Below, piece by piece: positions 1-5,253 of a stretch of 10,595 nt of DNA. Source of the stretch: DASTWM01 sp035765855. Lineage in GTDB: Bacteria; Chloroflexota; Chloroflexia; Chloroflexales; Roseiflexaceae. The translations under genes were made by a program, and so were the position numbers. Positions within the stretch are counted from its first letter, which is position 1; every line of letters starts with the position of its first letter. The notes under the pieces are model-generated. The model did no database searches and had not been told where the DNA came from. It saw nothing but the letters and a program-made list of their open reading frames with translations. The stretch is from the NCBI GenBank assembly GCA_035765855.1, contig DASTWM010000278.1, positions 1-10,595 of the forward strand, given 5' to 3'.

Positions 1-54
1 TGCATGGCGGTATTCTACCATGCGATTGCGCGCAGTAAACAGTCGCCGCGAACG

Positions 55-63
55 TGCTACAAT
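55..63 (+). promoter_or_regulatory. Probable extended -10 promoter for folC
   Basis: The sequence TGCTACAAT is an extended -10 (TG, one base, then TACAAT at 58-63). No good -35 is visible 16-18 bp upstream, which fits an extended -10 site. The expected transcription start is near base 70, just before the octamer array at 71. The array would then lie in the folC leader. The same TGCTANNAT pattern precedes three other genes in the window. The promoter role is inferred. Confidence 0.5.
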
Positions 64-70
64 GCGCGCC

Positions 71-102
71 AGATGACCAGATGACCAGATGACAAGGTGA
101 CA
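71..102 (+). repeat. 8-bp tandem repeat, AGATGACC type, four units
   Basis: Four consecutive octamers are visible: AGATGACC, AGATGACC, AGATGACA and AGGTGACA, followed by a decayed ACAAGG tract to about 113. The unit is a rotation of the ACAAGATG octamer at 3233-3256 and 7123-7146. All three arrays have the same orientation. The array probably lies in the folC mRNA leader. It has no spacers and no coding sense. Confidence 0.8.
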
Positions 103-122
103 GGACAACAAGGTAAATACCG

Positions 123-150
123 CTTTACGTTTTATGCTTTACGCTTTACG
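123..150 (+). repeat. 7-bp tandem repeat, CTTTACG type, four units
   Basis: Heptamers CTTTACG, TTTTATG, CTTTACG and CTTTACG run head to tail, with a partial fifth unit after them. The array ends 20 bases before the folC start. No Shine-Dalgarno sequence is visible between the array and the ATG, so the folC leader consists almost wholly of repeat-derived sequence. Confidence 0.75.
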
Positions 151-170
151 CTTATCTATCGTCCATCAAG

Positions 171-1493
171 ATGAACTACCAACAAGCGCTCGATTATATC
201 TATTCGTTTCCCGACAGCTTGCGCCGCGTGCCGCGCATGCCGCCGGAACTCAATCTGCCGCAAACCGCCGAGTTGTTGCGCCTCGTCGGCGACCCGCAAC
301 GCCGGTTTAAGAGCATTATTGTCGCGGGAACTAAGGGCAAAGGCTCGACCTCGGCGCTGCTCGAAGCCATGCTGCGGGCGGCGGGCTACCGCACCGGGCT
401 GTGGACCTCGCCACACCTGCACAGCTTCCGCGAACGTATCCAGGTCAACCGGCAATTGATCAGTCAGATAGAACTGGCCGAGCAGGTCAGCGCACTCCAG
501 CCGGTGTTCGACGGCTTCGACCCTGCGCCATACGGCCAGCTAACGGTGTTTCAGCTGGGCTTTGCGGTGGCGCTGCGCTATTTTGCCGAGCAGCATGTCG
601 ATGTGGCAGTTTTAGAAGTTGGCCTCGGCGGGCGCTACGACAGCGCCAACGTCGTTTTGCCGCTCGTTTCCGTGATTACGTCAATCAGCTACGACCACAT
701 GGCGATTCTCGGCGACACGCTGGCAAAGATCGCCTGGGAAAAGGCCGGCATTATCAAGCCGAGCATCCCCGTTATCACCGTGCCGCAGCACCCCGAAGCC
801 ATGGAAGTAATCGTTGAAGTGGCGCATGACGTGGGCGCGCCGCTCACCGTCGCCGCTGAAGATGGCCTTATCACGCAAGGACTGGCGCGCGCCGATTATC
901 CAACGGCGGATGGACATGCGCCCACCGCCGGACAGCTTCACGGTATATTTCAGCGCGAGAACGCCCGGCTGGCGGCTGGCGCGGCGCTGCTGCTGCGGGA
1001 GCGCGGAATCGACATGCCCACCGCCGCTATTCAGCGTGGCTTAGCGACAGCGCAATGGCCGGGCCGCCTCGAAGTCATTGCAGGTCAGCCGCCGATTGTC
1101 ATGGACGGCGCGCACAACGGCGACTCGGCCCACAAGCTGGTTGAGTCGTTGCGCGAGGAGTTTCCGGGCCGGACGATTGTATTCGTGCTGGGCATGTCGC
1201 ACGGCCACAACGCAGAGCACATCCTGTCCGAACTTGTGCCTGCCGCCCGCGCGATTGTACTGACCCACTCGCGCCATCCACGCTCCATGAAGAATCTTGA
1301 TGAGTTAGCCGAGCTCGCCCGAACGCGCCTGCCTGCCGATTCTGCCGTACCAATCGCCTTCGCCCCCGACATTCCCGAGGCGCTCGACGAGGCGCGCGGG
1401 CTGGTTGTACCCGGCGACCTGATCTGCGTCACCGGCTCGCTGTTCGTCGTCGCCGCCGCACGCGAGGTGTTTGGGCTGGGCGAGGCGGATTAA
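171..1493 (+). CDS. folC: Bifunctional folylpolyglutamate synthase / dihydrofolate synthase
   Basis: This cytosolic Mur-ligase-type enzyme uses ATP to add glutamate to dihydropteroate and to reduced folates. At 440 residues it has the usual family length. Visible motifs are the P-loop GTKGKGS at 53-59 (the family usually has TNGKGS), LEVGLGGRYDSAN at 148-160 with the Mg-binding Glu149, and the block from ISYDHMAILGDT (172-183) to IAWEKAGIIK (187-196), where Lys191 sits at the carbamylated-lysine position. Asn264 precedes ARLAAG, WPGRLEV is at 296-302, and the C-terminal-domain motif DGAHN is at 312-316. The start at 171 gives the typical N-terminus MNYQQALDYIYSF, although no Shine-Dalgarno sequence is visible. 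The gene stands alone behind a TGCTACAAT promoter and converges with the zinc-finger gene. The family assignment is firm. Whether both activities are present cannot be read from the sequence. Confidence 0.96.
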   Translation: MNYQQALDYIYSFPDSLRRVPRMPPELNLPQTAELLRLVGDPQRRFKSIIVAGTKGKGSTSALLEAMLRAAGYRTGLWTSPHLHSFRERIQVNRQLISQIELAEQVSALQPVFDGFDPAPYGQLTVFQLGFAVALRYFAEQHVDVAVLEVGLGGRYDSANVVLPLVSVITSISYDHMAILGDTLAKIAWEKAGIIKPSIPVITVPQHPEAMEVIVEVAHDVGAPLTVAAEDGLITQGLARADYPTADGHAPTAGQLHGIFQRENARLAAGAALLLRERGIDMPTAAIQRGLATAQWPGRLEVIAGQPPIVMDGAHNGDSAHKLVESLREEFPGRTIVFVLGMSHGHNAEHILSELVPAARAIVLTHSRHPRSMKNLDELAELARTRLPADSAVPIAFAPDIPEALDEARGLVVPGDLICVTGSLFVVAAAREVFGLGEAD

Positions 1494-1513
1494 GATCGAA
1501 CCACACAGGACAC

Positions 1514-1552
1514 AGCGATCACAGAGTGAAATGCTTCCTATCTGTGATCGCT
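1514..1552. terminator. Hairpin between convergent folC and zinc-finger gene
   Basis: A perfect 12-bp inverted repeat, AGCGATCACAGA (1514-1525) and TCTGTGATCGCT (1541-1552), encloses a 15-base loop. It lies between the folC stop (1493) and the stop of the minus-strand gene (1585), so it could end transcription from both sides. The right arm is followed by an AT-rich stretch rather than a clean T run. The left flank carries decayed CACAGGACACAG units. Confidence 0.6.
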
Positions 1553-1584
1553 ACATTTATATGGCCCAATAGATGAAGCGTATT

Positions 1585-1842
1585 TTACACCATCATCTCG
1601 TCAACGTAGCACCAGCGCCAGTGCTCGCCCGGCTCGAACGACTGCATAAGCGGGTGGCCGGTCGCATGGAAATGTTTGGTCGCATGCTTGTTTTTGGATG
1701 AATCGCAGCAGCCGACATGCCCGCAGATCAGGCATTCGCGCAGGTGAACCCACGTATCGCCCATTTGCAGGCACTCCTCGCAGCCATTCGCGCTTGGTGT
1801 GACCTCTCGAATCTGGTCCAGATGTGTACATTTGGCAGCCAT
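1585..1842 (-). CDS. Small stand-alone UBP-type zinc-finger protein
   Basis: This 85-residue protein consists entirely of a ubiquitin-hydrolase-type zinc finger (zf-UBP). Likely zinc ligands are C5 and H7, C21 and C24, C37 and C40, C45, and H53, H57 and H63. They are spaced as C-x-H, C-x2-C, C-x2-C-x4-C, then three His. In eukaryotes the domain binds the ubiquitin C-terminus. Short free-standing bacterial versions are widespread, but their role is not established and no ubiquitin-like partner is visible here. The aromatic cluster HWRWCY (74-79) lies near the C-terminus. An open frame continues upstream to 1884, but the start at 1842 is preferred: GGAGGAGGG lies 5 bases upstream of it, and the family-like sequence MAAKCTHLDQI begins there. 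The gene is divergent from the amidase gene and convergent with folC. Confidence 0.88.
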   Translation of the reverse strand: MAAKCTHLDQIREVTPSANGCEECLQMGDTWVHLRECLICGHVGCCDSSKNKHATKHFHATGHPLMQSFEPGEHWRWCYVDEMMV

Positions 1843-1847
1843 GCCAA

Positions 1848-1856
1848 CCCTCCTCC
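1848..1856 (-). promoter_or_regulatory. Strong Shine-Dalgarno that fixes the zinc-finger start
   Basis: On the minus strand this reads GGAGGAGGG, ending 5 bases before the ATG at 1842. It is the strongest ribosome-binding site in the window. It would lie inside the coding region if the upstream ATG at 1884 were used, so it argues for the shorter 85-residue protein. Confidence 0.8.
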
Positions 1857-1886
1857 GCTCATGTGGTTTCACAACTCGGCGCATTT

Positions 1887-1892
1887 ATTGTA
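1887..1892 (-). promoter_or_regulatory. Possible -10 box for the zinc-finger gene
   Basis: The minus strand reads TACAAT here (within GATATACAAT), in the AT-rich divergent gap 1843-2013. It would give a leader of about 40 bases carrying the strong ribosome-binding site. No convincing -35 or TG extension is seen, so this is only a candidate. Confidence 0.3.
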
Positions 1893-1978
1893 TATCACAA
1901 TGACTAATTTCGTGCATTCGGCTGTGCTTTGTGGCCTCTGTGGCGAATGTCTTTTTACCAGTACCACCATACCGTTGA

Positions 1979-2006
1979 TTGACGTTCTTCGTACCCATGC
2001 TATGAT
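1979..2006 (+). promoter_or_regulatory. Sigma-70-type promoter for the amidase gene, probably leaderless
   Basis: A -35-like TTGACG (1979-1984) is separated by 16 bp from TATGAT (2001-2006). TG at 1998-1999 makes the site an extended -10. The expected transcription start, 6-8 bases downstream, falls at about 2012-2014, where the ATG used for the amidase lies. No Shine-Dalgarno precedes that ATG. A leaderless transcript is therefore inferred. Confidence 0.6.
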
Positions 2007-2013
2007 TACTCGC

Positions 2014-3249
2014 ATGCAAACACTAGCAATTGACCATGCGCGCCTCCTGCGCGATATCGAAACGCTGGCGACCTTCACTGAGCCGGACACCGATGGCTGG
2101 ACTCGCCGGGCGTTCTCGCCGGCCTTTGTCGCCGGGCGGGAATGGGTGGCCGACCGCATGCGCCGGGCCGGGCTTGAACCGCGCATCGACGCAGCCGGGA
2201 ATCTGATCGGGCGGCGCGGCGCGACTGGCACGCCCGCGCTGGTGATCGGCTCGCACACTGACACCGTGCCGGGAGCGGGTCGCTTCGATGGTATGCTCGG
2301 CGTGCTGGCGGGCATTGCCATCGCGCAAGCCTTGCAGGACGCCGGGCAAGAGCTCGCGCATCCGCTGGAAGTGATTGACTTTCTGGCCGAGGAGCCGACG
2401 CCGTATGGCAGTTGCATCGGCAGCCACGTCATGACCAACAATCTTGAAACGCCATTGGATTTCCGCGATGCGACCGGGCGAACGCTGGCCGACATGCTTT
2501 ATGCCGTTGGCGGCCAGCCAGACGCGCTGGCTTCAGCGGTGCGGCAGCCGGGCGAGATTGCGGCGTATCTGGAATTGCACATCGAGCAGGGCCGCGTGCT
2601 CGAAGCCGCCAACGCGCCGATTGGCATCGTGAGCGGCATTGTCGGCATTCGCCGCGCCATGCTTCACTTCACTGGCCGCCCCGACCACGCTGGAGCCACG
2701 CCGATGACATTGCGCCATGACGCGCTGGCAGCAGCGGCGGCAACCGTGCTGGCCGCCGAACAGGCCGCGCAATCTTGTGAAGGCGCGGTCGCAACCGTCG
2801 GCGCGCTCTCGCTTTCGCCCAATCAGTCGAACGTTGTGCCGGGCGAGGTTGAGATGCAGGTCGAGATGCGCTGCCTGCAATGGGAGACAGTTGAGCAGAT
2901 CTGGAACACGGTCACAACCAGCGCCGAGCAGGCAGGCCTGACACGCGGCGTCACGTTCCATGTCAGCAATATTCACGACATGGGGCCGATGCAAACGCCC
3001 GGCTGGCTACGCGACGTAGTTACCGAAGCATGCATGAGCGTTGCGCCGAACGCGCTGGTGCTGCCGAGCGGCGCGGGCCATGACGCAAGCTGGATGAGCC
3101 GCATCGCGCCGGCTGGCATGATCTTCGTCCGCAGCCGCGATGGACGCAGCCACTGCCCGGAAGAATATTCCTCGCCGGAAGATATTGCAGCCGGAGTAGA
3201 GGCGCTGGCCCGCGCGCTGCTGTTGTTGGACGACAAGATGACAAGATGA
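2014..3249 (+). CDS. M20-family hydantoinase/carbamoylase-type amidase (allantoate amidohydrolase-like)
   Basis: This is a predicted cytosolic dinuclear-metal amidohydrolase of 411 residues, the usual family length. Likely metal ligands are H81 (GSHTDTVPGAGRFDG, 79-93), D92, E126/E127, H189 (LELHIEQG) and H380 (GRSHCPEE). The dimerisation-lid segment GRPDHAGATPM (221-231), QSNVVPG (271-277) and PSGAGHDASWM (351-361) are also typical. The acidic motif reads EEPTPYGSCIGS instead of the common EEGxRFG form, so the substrate may differ from well-studied members. Family substrates include N-carbamoyl-amino acids, allantoate, ureidoglycolate and beta-ureidopropionate. The adjacent hydroxyisourate hydrolase favours a ureide or purine substrate, by inference. 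The frame stays open back to 1717, but that part overlaps the opposite-strand gene and its promoter. ATG 2002 is a second choice. The last residues, DDKMTR, come from the octamer repeat. Confidence 0.88.
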   Translation: MQTLAIDHARLLRDIETLATFTEPDTDGWTRRAFSPAFVAGREWVADRMRRAGLEPRIDAAGNLIGRRGATGTPALVIGSHTDTVPGAGRFDGMLGVLAGIAIAQALQDAGQELAHPLEVIDFLAEEPTPYGSCIGSHVMTNNLETPLDFRDATGRTLADMLYAVGGQPDALASAVRQPGEIAAYLELHIEQGRVLEAANAPIGIVSGIVGIRRAMLHFTGRPDHAGATPMTLRHDALAAAAATVLAAEQAAQSCEGAVATVGALSLSPNQSNVVPGEVEMQVEMRCLQWETVEQIWNTVTTSAEQAGLTRGVTFHVSNIHDMGPMQTPGWLRDVVTEACMSVAPNALVLPSGAGHDASWMSRIAPAGMIFVRSRDGRSHCPEEYSSPEDIAAGVEALARALLLLDDKMTR

Positions 3250-3256
3250 CAAGATG
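3233..3256 (+). repeat. 8-bp tandem repeat ACAAGATG, three perfect units
   Basis: Three perfect head-to-tail copies of ACAAGATG overlap the 3' end of the amidase gene. The array supplies the last codons (DKMTR) and the TGA stop at 3247-3249. The same unit ends the MutS-like gene at 7123-7146, and a rotated form stands before folC at 71-102. Confidence 0.85.
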
Positions 3257-3286
3257 ATGTGTCATAGATTATGCTGGCGCTGTTGT

Positions 3287-3314
3287 TCGTCACTCGTCAT
3301 TCGTCATTCGTCTG
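3287..3314 (+). repeat. 7-bp tandem repeat TCGTCAT, four units
   Basis: Units TCGTCAC, TCGTCAT, TCGTCAT and TCGTCTG run head to tail and end three bases before the TATAAT of the uraH promoter. The array covers the place where a -35 box would be expected. It matches the CTTTACG array near folC in period and copy number. Confidence 0.8.
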
Positions 3315-3317
3315 TAC

Positions 3318-3323
3318 TATAAT
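3318..3323 (+). promoter_or_regulatory. -10 box TATAAT upstream of uraH
   Basis: A perfect TATAAT lies 10 bases before the uraH ATG. Initiation from it would begin near 3330, leaving almost no leader, so either the transcript is nearly leaderless or the gene is read from upstream. GAGGAA at 3325-3330, just before the ATG at 3334, looks like a usable ribosome-binding site on a longer mRNA. The upstream -35 area is the heptamer array and has no good match. Confidence 0.4.
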
Positions 3324-3333
3324 TGAGGAAGCC

Positions 3334-3687
3334 ATGACAAACCACCGCCGCCCGTCCATTTCCACGCATGTGCTCGACACCGAGCGCGGCGAGCCAGCCG
3401 AAGGCGTGCCAGTCACATTGAACCGCTGGGAAGGCAATAAATTAATCAGGCTTGCCGAGGCCGAGACCGACGCCGACGGGCGCATCCGCGACCTGCTGGA
3501 CGAGCGGCTGGAAATGGGCGCGTACCAGCTTATCTTCGACGTCGCGGCCTACTTCCGCGAGCAGACCGGCGATGTGTCGTTCTTCAGCCGCGTTGTGCTC
3601 GACTTTGAGGTGCTCGACGCCGACCGCCATTACCATGTGCCGCTGCTGCTCTCGCGCTTCTCCTGCGCGTCCTACCGCGGAAGTTAG
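3334..3687 (+). CDS. uraH: 5-hydroxyisourate hydrolase (transthyretin-like)
   Basis: The enzyme opens 5-hydroxyisourate, the product of urate oxidation, to OHCU on the way to allantoin. The 117-residue length is typical of the family. Recognisable features are the N-terminal STHVLD with catalytic His12, the TDADGR segment with Arg50, the HYHVPLLLS block (99-107) with a further catalytic His, and the C-terminal signature YRGS (114-117). Most relatives have Pro after the LLLS segment, whereas this one has SRFSCAS. The tetramer-forming fold is otherwise intact. The start at 3334 is chosen for its GAGGAA ribosome-binding site and because the family begins just before STHVLD. Upstream in-frame codons come from repeat sequence. 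The gene follows the amidase by 84 bases on the same strand, which supports a shared role in ureide catabolism. Urate oxidase and OHCU decarboxylase are not in the window. Confidence 0.93.
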   Translation: MTNHRRPSISTHVLDTERGEPAEGVPVTLNRWEGNKLIRLAEAETDADGRIRDLLDERLEMGAYQLIFDVAAYFREQTGDVSFFSRVVLDFEVLDADRHYHVPLLLSRFSCASYRGS

Positions 3688-3707
3688 CGCATTTTCAACC
3701 ACCAGCG

Positions 3708-3716
3708 TGCTATAAT
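3708..3716 (+). promoter_or_regulatory. Extended -10 promoter for the RAM-domain gene
   Basis: TGCTATAAT is a perfect extended -10 (TATAAT at 3711-3716). No clear -35 is present. Transcription would begin near 3723 and give a leader of about 87 bases. A 7-bp inverted repeat in that leader, AACAGCT (3720-3726) and AGCTGTT (3754-3760), could form a stem at or near the 5' end. No known riboswitch pattern was recognised. Confidence 0.65.
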
Positions 3717-3809
3717 TCAAACAGCTACCTGGATCACGTATCCTGCAAACGAAAGCTGTTGTGAGTGTGTCATTGTTCATGCCACGGCCTTCAATGAAGA
3801 GGAGCCACC

Positions 3810-4046
3810 ATGCAACCTGAAGCGAAAGCATACGTTTTGATCGAGGCTGAAGCGGGCCAGGTCGGCTCGATTATCGCCACGCTGCGCGGGGTGGAAGGCG
3901 TGCGCGCCGCCGATCCCGTTACTGGCCCGTACGACATTGTGGTCATTCTTGAAACCGAGGACCAGCGCGATATTGGTCGGATCGTCATGAACGAGATTCA
4001 TGGCATTGTTGGCATCAAGCGCACCGTGACGTGTCTTGCGATTTAA
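3810..4046 (+). CDS. Stand-alone Lrp/AsnC ligand-binding (RAM) domain protein
   Basis: This 78-residue protein matches only the effector-binding, oligomerising half of Lrp/AsnC regulators. It has no helix-turn-helix, so it should not bind DNA on its own. The pattern VEGVRAADPVTGPYDIVV (about 28-45) followed by IHGIVGIKRTVT is characteristic of the alpha-beta sandwich that binds amino acids at subunit interfaces. Such stand-alone RAM proteins are known in bacteria and archaea. They may sense small molecules or modulate full-length Lrp partners, but the role of this one is unknown. AAGAGGAG at 3797-3804 is a strong ribosome-binding site for the ATG at 3810. The gene has its own TGCTATAAT promoter. 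It precedes citrate synthase on the same strand, separated by a long inverted repeat. Confidence 0.9.
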   Translation: MQPEAKAYVLIEAEAGQVGSIIATLRGVEGVRAADPVTGPYDIVVILETEDQRDIGRIVMNEIHGIVGIKRTVTCLAI

Positions 4047-4049
4047 TCG

Positions 4050-4117
4050 AGAGCACAAAGAACAAAGATTACAGAACAGCATGAGACGATGCTTTTGTTC
4101 TTTGTTCTTTGTGCTCT
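4050..4117 (+). terminator. 19-bp inverted repeat between the RAM gene and citrate synthase
   Basis: The left arm at 4050-4068 (containing GAGCACAAAGAACAAAG) pairs perfectly with the right arm at 4099-4117 (containing CTTTGTTCTTTGTGCTC) around a 30-base loop. Each arm is built from CAAAGAA-like units. It begins 4 bases after the RAM-gene stop and ends 20 bases before the citrate synthase ATG. It may terminate the RAM transcript, but there is no clean T run (TTAAAC follows). It could instead act as a stabilising or attenuating leader structure for citrate synthase. Confidence 0.6.
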
Positions 4118-4137
4118 TAAACTGAAGGGGCTTTGGT

Positions 4138-5253
4138 ATGAGCAAGGGGCTTGAGGGCGTTGTCGCGGCGTCAACCGCGATCAGCTACATTGATGGTATC
4201 AACGGACGGCTGTTCTACCGTGGCATCGAGATAAACGAGTTAGCCGAGAAATCGACGTTTGAAGAAACGACGGCGCTGCTGTGGTATGGCAAGCTGCCGA
4301 CCAAAGCGCAGTTGGAAAGCTTCGATAGCAAGTTCAAGAGCAACCGCCAGATTCCGAACGAGGTGCTGGCGCTCATGATGTCGATGCCGCGCCAGACCAC
4401 GGCCATGGAAGTGCTGCGCACCGCCGTTTCGGCTCTCTCAGCGTACGACCCGCAGGATGAAGACAACTCGCTCGAAGCCAACGTCGCCAAATCCATCCGC
4501 CTGACCGCCTCGCTGCCGACGATTGTGGCGGCGTGGCACCGCATCCGCAGCGGGCTATGGCCCATTCCGCCGAACACCACACTCAGCCACGCGGCAAACT
4601 TTTTGTACATGCTAGCGGGCGAAGAGCCAAGTGCGACGGCAGCGCACATTTTGGATACCTGTCTAATCCTGCATGCCGACCACAGCCTGAACGCCTCGAC
4701 CTTTGCCGCGCGGATCACTGCCTCGACGCTGTCTGATCTGCATTCGGCGATCGTCTCAGCAATCGGCACGTTGAAAGGGCCACTGCACGGCGGCGCGAAC
4801 GAGCAGGTCATGCGCATGCTGCTGGAAGTGGGCGATCCCGACCGCGCCGAGCAGTGGACGCGCGGCGCGCTGGCGGCCAAAAAGAAGATCATGGGCTTCG
4901 GCCACCGCGTTTACAAGGCCGACGACCCGCGCGCCAAGTGGCTTCAGCGCCTTTCCCACGATCTGGCGGAGTCGTCGGGCAATCACACATGGTACGATAT
5001 TTCCGAGCGCGTGCGGGCCGTCGTGCAGGACGCCAAGCCGCTGCCGGTCAACGTCGATTTCTACTCCGCGTCGGTGTATTACACGCTCGGCATTCCGATT
5101 GACCTGTTCACGCCGATCTTTGCAATCAGCCGCGTGGCGGGCTGGACGGCGCATGTGTACGAGCAGTATAGCGACAATCGCCTGATTCGACCGGAAGCCG
5201 AGTACGTTGGCCCCATGGACGTTCAATATGTTCCGCTGGCGGAGCGTGGTTGA
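4138..5253 (+). CDS. gltA: Citrate synthase, short type
   Basis: The enzyme condenses acetyl-CoA with oxaloacetate to citrate at the entry of the TCA cycle. At 371 residues it is the short form common in archaea and many bacteria, close in length to 2-methylcitrate synthases. The active-site residues are visible: His217 in GPLHGGANE, His256 in GFGHRVYK and Asp307 in NVDFYSASVYY. Oxaloacetate-contacting blocks are HADHSLNASTF (179-189, His182) and the Arg-containing segment DPRAKW. The C-terminal segment IFAISRVAGWTAHVYEQ (327-343) is also typical. GAAGGGG (4124-4130) is a good ribosome-binding site 7 bases before the ATG. No prp genes are nearby, so citrate synthase is preferred over methylcitrate synthase, although sequence alone cannot exclude the latter. 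The TGA stop overlaps the ATG of the next gene by one base. Confidence 0.94.
   Translation: MSKGLEGVVAASTAISYIDGINGRLFYRGIEINELAEKSTFEETTALLWYGKLPTKAQLESFDSKFKSNRQIPNEVLALMMSMPRQTTAMEVLRTAVSALSAYDPQDEDNSLEANVAKSIRLTASLPTIVAAWHRIRSGLWPIPPNTTLSHAANFLYMLAGEEPSATAAHILDTCLILHADHSLNASTFAARITASTLSDLHSAIVSAIGTLKGPLHGGANEQVMRMLLEVGDPDRAEQWTRGALAAKKKIMGFGHRVYKADDPRAKWLQRLSHDLAESSGNHTWYDISERVRAVVQDAKPLPVNVDFYSASVYYTLGIPIDLFTPIFAISRVAGWTAHVYEQYSDNRLIRPEAEYVGPMDVQYVPLAERG

Noticed and set aside
71..102. Octamer array considered as a CRISPR fragment
   Set aside because: Units are 8 bp and contiguous, without spacers, and no cas genes are present.
1717..2013. N-terminal extension of the amidase back to 1717
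   Set aside because: It would overlap the zinc-finger gene on the other strand and read through the amidase promoter. The family N-terminus begins near 2014.
3717..3809. Leader of the RAM-domain gene considered as a riboswitch
   Set aside because: Only a single 7-bp stem is visible. No conserved aptamer core was recognised and there is no terminator before the ATG.
5250..5252. TTG start for the MutS-like gene
   Set aside because: An ATG follows immediately at 5253 and makes the common TGATG stop/start overlap, so it is the simpler choice.
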